Of a stretch of 64,000 nt of DNA, positions 51,301 through 52,593 are shown piece after piece (position 1 is the first letter of the stretch; every line of letters starts with the position of its first letter). The notes under the pieces were generated by a model. It did no database searches. It saw only the letters and a program-made list of their open reading frames with translations, and had not been told where the DNA came from. The position numbers were made by a program, and so were the translations under genes. This DNA comes from Pisaster brevispinus (Eukaryota > Echinodermata > Asteroidea > Forcipulatida > Asteriidae), in contig JAMKCF010000023.1 of NCBI GenBank assembly GCA_023634235.1, positions 4,129,001 to 4,193,000 on the forward strand, read 5' to 3'.

Positions 51301-52593
51301 TCTTACTTCTCCCGAAGTGAAGGTCAATGTTGGAAACATCAAAACCCAACAGCAGAACCAAACATTCTCCAAATGTCACCAATAACTCAGCTGTTTTTTA
51401 CATAATACAGACTTGTGATCAATAACAAGTTTGATAATTTCTTTCAGTTGTATCAAAGAGTGTCCAGAGACCGGTCAACCTGGTTGTTATAACCTAGCTG
51501 ATGCAATTAGATACCGTACACACGCATTGGCCAAGGACACACGCTCAGGATGGCCAAATAGAGATCTCTTTATCATGAGGGTGCTGAAACAGGATGGAAC
51601 CTACGAAAATAATGTTCACTTCAGAATCGTTGATCTACAAGCCTCCAAAAAGGTAACGTTGTTTACAGGTTTTCTTGGCGGTCTTGTGTATTAGATTTGT
51701 TCGATGTTCATTTTGTAACGAGAAGTCAAAATGTACCCAAGACTTGAGGTGTCTCATTTGTAGGAATTCAATTGATATAATTCAAATGCACTTACAGTAG
51801 TCTAGATCTTTTAATTCCTAATTTACAATCAGTACACATGTATAAATGTGTCACATACATTACATCCGAATATCACTTATCAATTTATACCGTGGTACTT
51901 TCATAACTGCAAACAAATCTACAGTAATCAATGTATTAGTAAATCACTTGTCAATGTATCAGCAAATCACTTATCAATATCCCTCCATCCATCCAGTACT
52001 GCAAATATTCTACAGTAATCAATATATTAGAAGGTCATTTATCAAGAATCAGTAAATCACTTATCAATATATTAACAAATCACTGATCAATATATCAGTA
52101 AATCACTTATCAATATATCAGTAAATCACTGATCAATATATCATAAATCACTTATCAATATATCAGTAAATCACTGATCAATATAGCAGTAAATCAATTA
52201 TCAACATATCAGTAAATCACTTATCAATATAGCAGTTAATCATTTATCAATATCCCCAATACTGCCAGTACTGCAAATGTTCAACAGTAATAAGTATATC
52301 AGTAAATCACTGATCAATCAGAAAATCACTTATCGATGTATCAGTAAATCACTTATCGATGTATCAGTAAATCACTTATCAATATCTTTTCATACCTCCA
52401 GTACTGCAAGTGCATCATGCCTTTCCGAATCAATCGCGAAGGAACCACCACCTACGTTTCAACGACGTCTACACTGGATAAACCCAAGCAGTACAGGCTA
52501 ACAGTTCAAGCTAACGTCTACGATGAAAACAACAACTACAAGTACTCAACCAAAGACATCATTTTCATTTCTGTCTCTGCTTATGACTACTAA
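125..52593 (+). CDS. HMCN1: Hemicentin (HMCN1-like), 3' part of gene, 53 exons in window
   Basis: Hemicentins are very large secreted extracellular-matrix proteins of the fibulin superfamily that link cells and basement membranes. The spliced product here is about 3,498 residues: 26 Ig I-set domains, six TSP1 repeats, a G2F (nidogen) beta-barrel, nine EGF-like modules and a fibulin-type C-terminal domain. This order is specific to hemicentin. I checked each exon for acceptor, donor and phase, and all 53 join in one frame to a TAA at 52591-52593. The gene is open at the left edge: the signal peptide, VWA domain and earlier Ig domains are missing. Almost all domain borders are phase 1. All 26 Ig domains keep the Cys-Trp-Cys core. 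The family identification is very secure; HMCN1 rather than another paralogue rests on the six TSP1 repeats. Confidence 0.95.
470..792. repeat. Minisatellite in intron 1 (about 18-bp units)
   Basis: Degenerate units built on gagtaacagtgtaacat and gagtaaatatgtaatgt. The array is AT-rich and has no coding meaning. Confidence 0.8.
1175..1271 (+). CDS. HMCN1: Hemicentin exon 2: Ig domain 1, second half
   Basis: Acceptor tgtttgtag/gt, donor tatt/gtaagt, phase 0 to 1. It begins [20 protein letters not shown], which carries the F-strand D-x-G-x-Y-x-C motif and completes domain 1. Confidence 0.9.
1518..1802 (+). CDS. HMCN1: Hemicentin exon 3: Ig domain 2
   Basis: A 285-base phase 1-1 cassette. Key residues are [19 protein letters not shown] and [14 protein letters not shown] 27-bp minisatellite starts about 20 bases after the donor gtaagt. 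Confidence 0.93.
1824..2677. repeat. 27-bp minisatellite in intron 3 (about 31 copies)
   Basis: The unit reads agatgagacttttgtc then aaagtgacatt or taagtaacatt. A larger internal duplication (2489-2612) carries ctcgtggttgattatttg twice. The array starts about 20 bases from the exon 3 donor. Confidence 0.95.
2690..2860 (-). mobile_element. tRNA-derived SINE, family B, degenerate copy
   Basis: On the minus strand a tRNA-like head (gttggtagaacgccagc, then a B-box remnant) is preceded on the plus map by a tail with ctttgttcaaccc. The same structure occurs at 19470-19590, 27110-27345, 27415-27580, 40785-40895 and 47585-47720. Confidence 0.6.
2935..3210 (+). CDS. HMCN1: Hemicentin exon 4: Ig domain 3
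   Basis: A 276-base phase 1-1 cassette starting VPPSIDG. Key residues are [19 protein letters not shown] and [13 protein letters not shown]. Donor gtgagg. Confidence 0.93.
3335..3515. mobile_element. Foldback (MITE-like) element
   Basis: Imperfect inverted arms begin catgatcaaaacgat at the left and mirror at gctttgatcatgatgatc at the right. The middle holds related ctcaccaagtcactgca and tgcggtgactgggtgag. No target duplication was resolved. Confidence 0.5.
3616..3891 (+). CDS. HMCN1: Hemicentin exon 5: Ig domain 4
   Basis: A 276-base phase 1-1 cassette starting TPPSIAAG after acceptor catccag. Key residues are [19 protein letters not shown] and [12 protein letters not shown], with Phe for the usual F-strand Tyr. 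Confidence 0.93.
4262..4646 (-). mobile_element. tRNA-derived SINE, family A
   Basis: On the minus strand: an A-box region (cggccgagcggtctagttc), gtgtgggtttgaatccctag as B box, then a tail with ccttgcttaa and ggggtaaccctgtttcagcc. Other copies are at 12695-13055, 24240-24520, 35648-35975 and 46975-47062. Confidence 0.8.
4884..5150 (+). CDS. HMCN1: Hemicentin exon 6: Ig domain 5
   Basis: A 267-base phase 1-1 cassette starting VAPKILES. Key residues are [19 protein letters not shown] and [12 protein letters not shown]; the F-strand Gly-x-Tyr is replaced by Ile-Phe. Donor gtgaga. Confidence 0.93.
5536..5808 (+). CDS. HMCN1: Hemicentin exon 7: Ig domain 6
   Basis: A 273-base phase 1-1 cassette starting VPPMDMTVG. 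Key residues are [19 protein letters not shown] and [12 protein letters not shown]. Strong donor gtaagt. Confidence 0.93.
5918..6018. repeat. Inverted repeat (gtggaaaagc / gcttttccac)
   Basis: Left arm gcgtggaaaagcatgg (with a second direct copy gtgtggaaaagcatgg) and right arm ccacgcttttccacacac. It could fold into a stem or be a MITE remnant. Confidence 0.5.
6453..6725 (+). CDS. HMCN1: Hemicentin exon 8: Ig domain 7
   Basis: A 273-base phase 1-1 cassette starting VAPRIGNG. Key residues are [19 protein letters not shown] and [12 protein letters not shown]. The donor gtctgc is poor, but the phase and the domain end (VVVQG) require it. Confidence 0.9.
7060..7262 (-). mobile_element. tRNA-derived SINE, family C
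   Basis: On the minus strand: gtctagttggtaagacactg as A-box region and gtgggttcaaatcccaccc as B box, followed by a conserved tail (agtactgagtatacagtgc). A second copy is at 20690-20885. It is not an intact tRNA gene. Confidence 0.75.
7628..7903 (+). CDS. HMCN1: Hemicentin exon 9: Ig domain 8
   Basis: A 276-base phase 1-1 cassette starting VAPVIIPT after acceptor gttgcag. Key residues are [19 protein letters not shown] and [12 protein letters not shown]. Donor gtaagt. Confidence 0.93.
7950..8290. repeat. About 120-bp tandem repeat, three copies, in intron 9
   Basis: Each copy has accctcctactgtctgacca, a ttttgattgataaacta segment, ccagcctg, and atcatgtggtgaatgca. Confidence 0.8.
8560..8840 (-). 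mobile_element. tRNA-derived SINE, family D
   Basis: The minus strand matches the plus-strand copy at 20365-20640: gtcaggttgg head, ccacctctgggacc, B-box-like gttaaaatcccaccggg, ggattgggttttgagtccc, and the tail ctaagcgaac-type end ggttcttggctagta. It is degenerate. Confidence 0.7.
8977..9149 (+). CDS. HMCN1: Hemicentin exon 10: Ig domain 9, first half
   Basis: Phase 1 to 0. It starts VKPHIDG and holds [13 protein letters not shown] (one residue more than usual between Cys and Trp) and IQWYRDG. It ends at GIQ/ before donor gtaact. The intron that follows carries a 19-bp array. Confidence 0.9.
9470..9785. repeat. 19-bp minisatellite next to the exon 11 acceptor
   Basis: Units based on gattgatttgaatgattct. 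The last unit ends about 10 bases before the acceptor cccctgacag of exon 11. Confidence 0.9.
9795..9918 (+). CDS. HMCN1: Hemicentin exon 11: Ig domain 9, second half
   Basis: Phase 0 to 1. It begins [12 protein letters not shown] and includes [15 protein letters not shown]. The acceptor cccctgacag lies directly after a 19-bp tandem array. Confidence 0.9.
10454..10729 (+). CDS. HMCN1: Hemicentin exon 12: Ig domain 10
   Basis: A 276-base phase 1-1 cassette starting VPPVINDP. Key residues are [19 protein letters not shown] and [12 protein letters not shown]. Donor gtgagt. The following intron (10730-11669) has no recognisable feature. Confidence 0.93.
11670..11945 (+). CDS. HMCN1: Hemicentin exon 13: Ig domain 11
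   Basis: A 276-base phase 1-1 cassette starting VPPSITQV. Key residues are [19 protein letters not shown] and [12 protein letters not shown]. Donor gtacgt. Confidence 0.93.
12030..12290. repeat. Dispersed repeat with T-run, intron 13
   Basis: attacacggaggccatgg, aagtgccctttgc and aatggccttgc also occur at 16316-16375 and, inverted, at 45050-45185. gcctgcaggaagtcc also occurs at 42322. A run of about 22 T lies in the middle. Confidence 0.6.
12381..12656 (+). CDS. HMCN1: Hemicentin exon 14: Ig domain 12
   Basis: A 276-base phase 1-1 cassette starting TPPVPDPD. Key residues are [19 protein letters not shown] and [12 protein letters not shown]. The surface is unusually basic. Donor gtaagt. Confidence 0.93.
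12695..13055 (+). mobile_element. tRNA-derived SINE, family A
   Basis: The head has gcagagcggtctagttc and gtgggttcgaatcccggtc (B box). The tail has gagcaaggcacttaaccat and gggtaaccctgtttcagccc. It lacks about ten bases of the head relative to the copy at 35648. Confidence 0.85.
13299..13577 (+). CDS. HMCN1: Hemicentin exon 15: Ig domain 13
   Basis: A 279-base phase 1-1 cassette starting VPPRIPDS. Key residues are [19 protein letters not shown] and [13 protein letters not shown] long TGGACA array starts about 130 bases after its donor. Confidence 0.93.
13711..14380. repeat. TGGACA-type array in intron 15
   Basis: Mostly 6-7 bp units (tggacag, tggacaa, tggacat, tggcag, tgggcag) arranged in larger blocks. 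It is nearly free of stop codons in several frames on both strands because of unit composition, and no protein is inferred. Confidence 0.95.
14675..14950 (+). CDS. HMCN1: Hemicentin exon 16: Ig domain 14
   Basis: A 276-base phase 1-1 cassette starting THPIIIGDP after acceptor atgtttag. Key residues are [19 protein letters not shown] and [12 protein letters not shown]. Donor gtgagt. Confidence 0.93.
15205..15715. mobile_element. Unclassified dispersed repeat, copy 1 (intron 16)
   Basis: It shares ordered blocks with 16388-16872: cgatctcgcca-gccatttttt, gaacttgtgatac, gcagtttagggtgacca, ttgaagtgtattg, and gttagtgacgagaggtatcg. No coding capacity is seen. It is probably a non-autonomous element. 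Confidence 0.65.
15907..16182 (+). CDS. HMCN1: Hemicentin exon 17: Ig domain 15
   Basis: A 276-base phase 1-1 cassette starting VPPIIEDA. Key residues are [19 protein letters not shown] and [12 protein letters not shown]. Two copies of one dispersed repeat flank it in the neighbouring introns. Confidence 0.93.
16183..16872. mobile_element. Unclassified dispersed repeat, copies 2 and 3 (intron 17)
   Basis: 16388-16872 is a full match to the copy in intron 16. 16195-16300 is a partial tandem copy of its first part (cacgatctcgcc, ccattttttt, gtaaccccaggaagtgtgac). Confidence 0.65.
17084..17353 (+). CDS. HMCN1: Hemicentin exon 18: Ig domain 16
   Basis: A 270-base phase 1-1 cassette starting EPPHILRP. 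Key residues are [19 protein letters not shown] and [12 protein letters not shown]. Donor gtgaga. Confidence 0.93.
17880..18030. mobile_element. Foldback copy of Penelope-like terminal repeat
   Basis: Left arm (aaatgcaaaaaatagttatgg, then gcagagtctttctc) and right arm (gagaaagactct, then ccattaactattttttgc) are inverted around about 17966. Confidence 0.55.
18149..18433 (+). CDS. HMCN1: Hemicentin exon 19: Ig domain 17
   Basis: A 285-base phase 1-1 cassette starting VKPQIQDA. Key residues are [20 protein letters not shown] and [12 protein letters not shown]. The next intron holds the inverted exon copy and the Penelope-like debris. Donor gtacaa is weak. Confidence 0.92.
18581..18756 (-). pseudogene. 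Inverted copy of hemicentin window exon 1
   Basis: On the minus strand, 176 bases match exon 1 (125-300) at the same length, with acceptor tttttttcag and donor gtcagt preserved. Reading it gives [18 protein letters not shown], then N for D, and LNSGSLR for MDSGSLR. Homology extends upstream through the intron into the Penelope-like tail and stops about 10 bases after the donor. It is antisense to the gene and has no second half, so it should not be used in the hemicentin mRNA. Confidence 0.9.
18840..19465 (-). mobile_element. Penelope-like retroelement remnant (GIY-YIG end and 3' region)
   Basis: The minus-strand frame at 19460-19233 contains [14 protein letters not shown] and [15 protein letters not shown], which resemble the C-terminal GIY-YIG endonuclease end of Penelope-like elements. 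It is followed by a degenerate 3' region down to the tail at about 18840. The reverse transcriptase part is absent. The exon copy at 18581-18756 lies immediately 3' of this tail on the same strand. Confidence 0.55.
19470..19590 (-). mobile_element. tRNA-derived SINE, family B, fragment
   Basis: Plus-strand order: ttggttgaacaaagacaaag, gggacttgaacctgcgatc, and cgctctaccaact, that is a tRNA-like head read on the minus strand. Confidence 0.65.
19613..19912 (+). CDS. HMCN1: Hemicentin exon 20: Ig domain 18
   Basis: A 300-base phase 1-1 cassette, the longest Ig exon here, with an extended A-strand region ([12 protein letters not shown]). Key residues are [19 protein letters not shown] and [12 protein letters not shown]. 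Donor gtaagt. Confidence 0.93.
20365..20640 (+). mobile_element. tRNA-derived SINE, family D
   Basis: gtcaggttggcatggttg head, cttccacctctgggg, B box caggttcaaatcctgctg, ggattgggttttcagtccc, ccctggaataattctctggg, and the tail gttcttggctagtacagtg. Confidence 0.75.
20690..20885 (-). mobile_element. tRNA-derived SINE, family C
   Basis: Minus strand: ctcggtggtctagtggtaag and gtgggttcaaatcccaccc (A and B boxes), with the same tail as the copy at 7060-7262. Confidence 0.8.
20915..21193 (+). CDS. HMCN1: Hemicentin exon 21: Ig domain 19
   Basis: A 279-base phase 1-1 cassette starting VPPVIADS. Key residues are [19 protein letters not shown] and [12 protein letters not shown]. Donor gtaaga. Confidence 0.93.
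21711..21950. mobile_element. Foldback copy of Penelope-like terminal repeat
   Basis: Left half: ttagctgttgcaaactgctt, aggacctatggtataaatg, gcagagtctttcttgaaggc. The right half is inverted: gtcatttagccttcgagaaa, gtcgaaacgtcagacccc, taactattttttgcat. Confidence 0.55.
22274..22421 (+). CDS. HMCN1: Hemicentin exon 22: Ig domain 20, first half
   Basis: It runs from phase 1 to phase 2, the only phase 2 split among the Ig domains. It starts VPPQPPITS and includes [12 protein letters not shown] and IRWMKNG. It ends ag/gtacca, and the split Arg codon is completed by exon 23. The donor is weak. Confidence 0.85.
22567..23117. repeat. 21-bp minisatellite forming the exon 23 acceptor region
   Basis: About 26 units of cataatctgacattggttcct. 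The last unit runs into tttcag, the acceptor used by exon 23. A few units read cctcagaatctgac. Because 21 is a multiple of 3 the array is open on both strands, but it is intronic. Confidence 0.95.
23119..23246 (+). CDS. HMCN1: Hemicentin exon 23: Ig domain 20, second half
   Basis: Phase 2 to 1. It encodes [13 protein letters not shown] and [12 protein letters not shown]. Its acceptor (cctttcag) is formed by the last unit of a 21-bp minisatellite. Confidence 0.88.
23889..24158 (+). CDS. HMCN1: Hemicentin exon 24: Ig domain 21
   Basis: A 270-base phase 1-1 cassette starting VSPTIERV. Key residues are [19 protein letters not shown] and [12 protein letters not shown]. Donor gtatgc. Confidence 0.93.
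24240..24520 (-). mobile_element. tRNA-derived SINE, family A
   Basis: Minus strand: gctctggtgtttctgatcag, gtgtgggttcaagccccgg (B box), then cttgtgtccttaagcaagac and a tail with gacattaagccttaggtg. Confidence 0.75.
24833..25108 (+). CDS. HMCN1: Hemicentin exon 25: Ig domain 22
   Basis: A 276-base phase 1-1 cassette starting VTPTISGP. Key residues are [19 protein letters not shown] and [12 protein letters not shown]. Donor gtaatg. Confidence 0.93.
25339..25529 (+). CDS. HMCN1: Hemicentin exon 26: Ig domain 23, first half
   Basis: Phase 1 to 0. It starts VPPTIDRG and includes [12 protein letters not shown] and ITWSKDG. It ends VIDQVQ/ at donor gtcagt. A 16-bp array begins about 85 bases downstream. 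Confidence 0.9.
25611..26025. repeat. 16-bp minisatellite in intron 26
   Basis: About 26 units of ctgattcccagaaacc with occasional tcctag variants and shortened units at the end. Confidence 0.95.
26879..26960 (+). CDS. HMCN1: Hemicentin exon 27: Ig domain 23, second half
   Basis: An 82-base exon, phase 0 to 1, starting [16 protein letters not shown]. The split point and length equal those of exon 31, suggesting a shared ancestry for the two split domains. Confidence 0.9.
27110..27345 (-). mobile_element. tRNA-derived SINE, family B, copy 1 of a pair
   Basis: Minus strand: gatagctcagttggtagagc (A box region) and B box gtggttcaaatcccgctc, followed by ttctttgttcaacccc. A body with accgttaactgccgtatag lies on the other side. 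Confidence 0.75.
27415..27585 (-). mobile_element. tRNA-derived SINE, family B, copy 2 of a pair
   Basis: Same order and orientation as the copy just upstream: gttgaacaaagaaaaat, gggatttgaaccaatgacc, cgctctaccatctgagctat, then a matching caatatctttgttcggggg body. Confidence 0.75.
27649..27780 (+). CDS. HMCN1: Hemicentin exon 28: Ig domain 24, first half
   Basis: A 132-base exon, phase 1 to 1, starting VGPRFVRIP. It includes [12 protein letters not shown] and IKWYIND. Donor gtgagt. This split lies further upstream than in the other split domains. Confidence 0.9.
27983..28114 (+). CDS. HMCN1: Hemicentin exon 29: Ig domain 24, second half
   Basis: A 132-base exon, phase 1 to 1, encoding [15 protein letters not shown] and [13 protein letters not shown]. 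The preceding intron is the shortest seen, at 202 bases. Confidence 0.9.
28130..28420. mobile_element. Echinoderm-type MITE, degenerate copy
   Basis: aaagggaaaatatacctttgg at one side and taagcccaaattttcactgg, gtttgttatttcatgtatat at the other resemble the element at 34343-34695. Confidence 0.45.
28570..28870 (-). mobile_element. Retroelement polyprotein C-terminal remnant
   Basis: The minus-strand frame 28861-28640 contains [20 protein letters not shown] and [17 protein letters not shown]. This motif pair is common at the end of reverse-transcriptase polyproteins in marine invertebrate genomes. The subclass is not assigned and the fragment is short. Confidence 0.5.
28973..29160 (+). CDS. 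HMCN1: Hemicentin exon 30: Ig domain 25, first half
   Basis: Phase 1 to 0, starting VPPKVMVGP. It includes [12 protein letters not shown] and VVWLKGN, and ends IIYQTE/ at donor gtcagt. Confidence 0.9.
29954..30035 (+). CDS. HMCN1: Hemicentin exon 31: Ig domain 25, second half
   Basis: An 82-base exon, phase 0 to 1, starting [16 protein letters not shown]. Donor gtaagt. Its length and phases match exon 27 exactly. Confidence 0.9.
30497..30766 (+). CDS. HMCN1: Hemicentin exon 32: Ig domain 26, the last Ig
   Basis: A 270-base phase 1-1 cassette starting REPTFLVEP. Key residues are [19 protein letters not shown] and [12 protein letters not shown]. It is followed by the TSP1 block. Confidence 0.93.
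31580..31862. repeat. 93-bp tandem repeat, about three copies, intron 32
   Basis: Repeats of gtcagttatttgtttgtcta, cttgtaccagtctgttcctg and gttggccgtgtattgc within a TTTGTCTG-rich stretch from about 31440. Confidence 0.9.
32124..32300 (+). CDS. HMCN1: Hemicentin exon 33: TSP1 repeat 1
   Basis: A 177-base phase 1-1 cassette. [15 protein letters not shown] carries the W-x-x-W C-mannosylation motif. The Gly of the C-x-x-S/T-C-x-x-G O-fucose consensus is displaced by one residue. It ends MCP. Confidence 0.93.
33559..33729 (+). CDS. HMCN1: Hemicentin exon 34: TSP1 repeat 2
   Basis: A 171-base phase 1-1 cassette. [17 protein letters not shown] gives a full W-x-x-W-x-x-W run and an intact O-fucose consensus. 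It ends CPG. Confidence 0.93.
34090..34260 (+). CDS. HMCN1: Hemicentin exon 35: TSP1 repeat 3
   Basis: A 171-base phase 1-1 cassette with [14 protein letters not shown], then [14 protein letters not shown]. The O-fucose consensus is intact. It ends CPG. Confidence 0.93.
34343..34695. mobile_element. Echinoderm-type MITE
   Basis: Ends tatacctttggtaact and acaattacttaaagtatacc are roughly inverted. The interior has gaagtaatgtagtttt, caacaagggtgtttttt, gcccaaattttctcaag and ttattttatgcatatgttgg. Relatives lie at 57655-57920 (inverted), 28130-28420, 29345-29400 and 39010-39080. I recall this element type from sea-star genomes, which is one reason for the host guess. Confidence 0.65.
35461..35625 (+). 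CDS. HMCN1: Hemicentin exon 36: TSP1 repeat 4
   Basis: A 165-base phase 1-1 cassette with [17 protein letters not shown]. Asp replaces Gly after the second Cys, but the O-fucose consensus still fits. A tRNA-derived SINE starts about 20 bases after the donor. Confidence 0.93.
35648..35975 (+). mobile_element. tRNA-derived SINE, family A, best-preserved copy
   Basis: Head catggcctagcggttaagag, B box gtgggttcgagtcccggtc, tail cttaagcaagacacttaacc, ggggtaaccctgtttcagcc, ending in an A-run at about 35968. Confidence 0.88.
36225..36395 (+). CDS. HMCN1: Hemicentin exon 37: TSP1 repeat 5
   Basis: A 171-base phase 1-1 cassette with [17 protein letters not shown] and an intact O-fucose consensus. The following intron holds a higher-order minisatellite. 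Confidence 0.93.
36493..37582. repeat. 40-bp minisatellite with 80-bp and 240-bp higher-order periods
   Basis: Unit ggtaactcaacccaaacctt then aagaaacat. Two unit types alternate (atcaggatcttt and atggagctata), making 80 bp. A variant ggtt at 36919, 37159 and 37399 and aaacaaggag at 36981, 37221 and 37461 define a 240-bp repeat. Confidence 0.95.
37907..38077 (+). CDS. HMCN1: Hemicentin exon 38: TSP1 repeat 6
   Basis: A 171-base phase 1-1 cassette with [17 protein letters not shown]; the last Gly of the O-fucose consensus is Ser. Its 3' end and donor (tatag/gtaagc) are the first of four tandem copies; copies 2 to 4 are treated as decoys. Confidence 0.92.
38051..38375. repeat. Tandem duplication of the exon 38 donor region (four copies, 81-82 bp)
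   Basis: gaaagtgtaacgtaccatcc-tgtatag/gtaagcttgc recurs with GT at 38078, 38160, 38241 and 38322. The second copy is nearly identical; the others are more diverged. Confidence 0.93.
39109..39255 (+). CDS. HMCN1: Hemicentin exon 39: G2F domain, part 1
   Basis: Phase 1-1, 147 bases, starting [20 protein letters not shown], typical of the start of the nidogen/G2F beta-barrel of hemicentins. Its 3' end and donor (tgtag/gtcagt) are tandemly duplicated 61 bases downstream. Confidence 0.92.
39213..39335. repeat. 61-bp tandem duplication of the exon 39 donor region
   Basis: agtctggtgactgctc, ataacataccacgtactgtag/gtcag at 39213-39260 recurs at 39274-39321, with the second GT at 39317. Confidence 0.93.
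39530..39715. repeat. Short degenerate tandem repeat in intron 39
   Basis: Repeats of cattggccaaaccccattgc / agaagccacaccctctt with cactccctatcatac, period roughly 70 bp. Confidence 0.6.
39757..39894 (+). CDS. HMCN1: Hemicentin exon 40: G2F domain, part 2
   Basis: Phase 1-1, 138 bases. It encodes [20 protein letters not shown] and [13 protein letters not shown], a conserved G2F core. Donor gtatgg. Confidence 0.93.
40192..40551 (+). CDS. HMCN1: Hemicentin exon 41: G2F domain, part 3
   Basis: Phase 1-1, 360 bases, the largest exon. It starts [17 protein letters not shown] and includes [20 protein letters not shown] and the end [11 protein letters not shown]. It completes the beta-barrel. In nidogen this fold binds perlecan and collagen IV; its partner in hemicentin cannot be read from sequence. 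Confidence 0.94.
40785..40895 (-). mobile_element. tRNA-derived SINE, family B
   Basis: ggttgaacaaagaaaaaatg, gcaggatttgaacctgtgac, gtgctctaccaactgagc in plus order, so the tRNA-like head is on the minus strand. Confidence 0.75.
41353..41415 (+). CDS. HMCN1: Hemicentin exon 42: linker between G2F and EGF modules
   Basis: A 63-base phase 1-1 micro-exon encoding [20 protein letters not shown], with two cysteines. A short linker of this kind is known before the hemicentin EGF block. Confidence 0.85.
41528..41845 (+). mobile_element. tRNA-derived SINE, family E
   Basis: Head gggtggctagtgcgtaaagc with B-box-like ctggttcgattccttgcg, then a long body (gtagaattgtgcgttggttc, ttttcctccatctgg, ggctggcttccataggctcc). 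It ends next to a MITE at 41848. Confidence 0.65.
41848..41990. mobile_element. MITE with 32-bp terminal inverted repeats
   Basis: tagactgtgcaagtctcgcg and onward to attcgaaca at the left is mirrored at tgttcgaatacgcgcgagac to ggtcta at the right, with one mismatch in 32. Flanking TA fits a mariner-type target. The core holds a gggaccacagtggtccc palindrome. Confidence 0.8.
42532..42651 (+). CDS. HMCN1: Hemicentin exon 43: calcium-binding EGF 1
   Basis: Phase 1-1, starting [11 protein letters not shown]. Six cysteines are present, and [12 protein letters not shown] fits the Asn/Asp beta-hydroxylation motif of cbEGF modules. Confidence 0.92.
42725..43010. repeat. Dispersed repeat, also at 45940-46215
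   Basis: Shared blocks: attgcctagtaac, gcacaagcaaa, ttccctgctaaccygtgaaat, and atttcatagctctgc-like ends. Class unknown. Confidence 0.55.
43715..43849 (+). CDS. HMCN1: Hemicentin exon 44: calcium-binding EGF 2
   Basis: Phase 1-1, starting [12 protein letters not shown], with six cysteines. The usual GSY/GSF aromatic is His (AGSHMC), so this module departs from the cbEGF packing consensus. Confidence 0.9.
43984..44425. repeat. 45-bp minisatellite in which every unit is a hairpin
   Basis: About ten units of gtacccgcacccattttt / gagaatgggtgcggggtac and acatagtt. The two arms are reverse complements apart from one extra G. Confidence 0.95.
45268..45384 (+). CDS. HMCN1: Hemicentin exon 45: calcium-binding EGF 3
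   Basis: Phase 1-1, [12 protein letters not shown] then [12 protein letters not shown]; six cysteines and the full calcium-binding consensus. Confidence 0.92.
45940..46215. repeat. Dispersed repeat, second copy
   Basis: gcgcttgcaattgccattctt, aaagaatgcctagtaacacg, cacaagcaaaatttccctgc, ctaacctgtgaaata; same family as 42725-43010. Confidence 0.55.
46426..46554 (+). CDS. HMCN1: Hemicentin exon 46: calcium-binding EGF 4
   Basis: Phase 1-1, [11 protein letters not shown] then [14 protein letters not shown]. Two extra residues lie between cysteines 4 and 5. Confidence 0.92.
46858..46890. repeat. Perfect 33-base palindrome
   Basis: attaaaatgtgctaga, one central t, then tctagcacattttaat: 16-bp arms with no mismatch. 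It lies in intron 46 between repeat fragments. Confidence 0.95.
46975..47062 (+). mobile_element. tRNA-derived SINE, family A, head only
   Basis: gtggcccagcggtctagttc and B box gtgggttcgaaccccagtc. The tail is missing after catgacact. Confidence 0.7.
47130..47264 (+). CDS. HMCN1: Hemicentin exon 47: calcium-binding EGF 5
   Basis: Phase 1-1, [13 protein letters not shown] then [12 protein letters not shown]; six cysteines. Confidence 0.92.
47585..47725. mobile_element. SINE family B tail fragments, inverted pair
   Basis: gggttttgaacaaagaaaaat at about 47650 and its inverse aatttttctttgctcaaaac at about 47705 flank a degenerate head piece. Confidence 0.5.
47883..48083 (+). CDS. HMCN1: Hemicentin exon 48: calcium-binding EGF 6 plus start of EGF 7
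   Basis: Phase 1-1, 201 bases. [10 protein letters not shown] and [12 protein letters not shown] form a complete cbEGF. The exon runs on through [16 protein letters not shown] to NNICA, the first two cysteines of the next EGF module, which exon 49 completes. Confidence 0.9.
48543..48620 (+). CDS. HMCN1: Hemicentin exon 49: second part of EGF 7
   Basis: A 78-base phase 1-1 exon encoding [18 protein letters not shown] and four cysteines. With the end of exon 48 it makes a six-cysteine EGF that lacks the D-I/V-N-E calcium motif. Confidence 0.88.
48765..49060. mobile_element. Non-coding dispersed element, intron 49
   Basis: tataaagc-type start (tatagcactttatcacaccc, caaagcgctcag) and ggttcttttacgtgcattac, cacgggacttacggcttta, tgtcccatcccaag. 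Relatives are at 24325-24410 and 42385-42440. Confidence 0.55.
49172..49294 (+). CDS. HMCN1: Hemicentin exon 50: calcium-binding EGF 8
   Basis: Phase 1-1, [12 protein letters not shown] then [12 protein letters not shown]; six cysteines. Confidence 0.92.
49486..49627 (+). CDS. HMCN1: Hemicentin exon 51: calcium-binding EGF 9, first part
   Basis: Phase 1 to 2, [10 protein letters not shown] then [10 protein letters not shown] and VPCPTFYRR. It ends VQF plus a split codon (ag/t, Ser). It leads into the C-terminal fibulin-type module, as in other hemicentins and fibulins. A 49-bp minisatellite follows in the intron. Confidence 0.9.
49985..51178. repeat. 49-bp minisatellite in intron 51 (about 24 copies)
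   Basis: Unit agtattaagagagtgtcttc then aattgagacacaggtcagag and gaaccatgt. gtgtct and agacac flank tcaattg, so each unit has a small stem. The last units are more diverged. Confidence 0.95.
51448..51652 (+). CDS. HMCN1: Hemicentin exon 52: end of EGF 9 and fibulin-type module, part 1
   Basis: Phase 2 to 0. [13 protein letters not shown] is followed by [19 protein letters not shown] and [11 protein letters not shown]. The donor is gtaacg. The sequence shows the conserved fibulin-like C-terminal fold. Confidence 0.92.
51890..52395. repeat. AT-rich minisatellite in the last intron, with decoy acceptors
   Basis: Units based on cagtaaatcacttatcaata. Interspersed copies of ccag/tactgcaaat at 51993 and 52265 match the real exon 53 acceptor at 52401. 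Confidence 0.9.
52402..52593 (+). CDS. HMCN1: Hemicentin exon 53: terminal coding exon
   Basis: Phase 0 in, 63 codons then TAA. It starts [20 protein letters not shown] and ends [11 protein letters not shown], close to the conserved hemicentin tail. Acceptor catacctccag. Two decoy copies of this acceptor plus exon start lie upstream in the intron. Confidence 0.94.
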   Translation, partial: YCKCIMPFRINREGTTTYVSTTSTLDKPKQYRLTVQANVYDENNNYKYSTKDIIFISVSAYDY

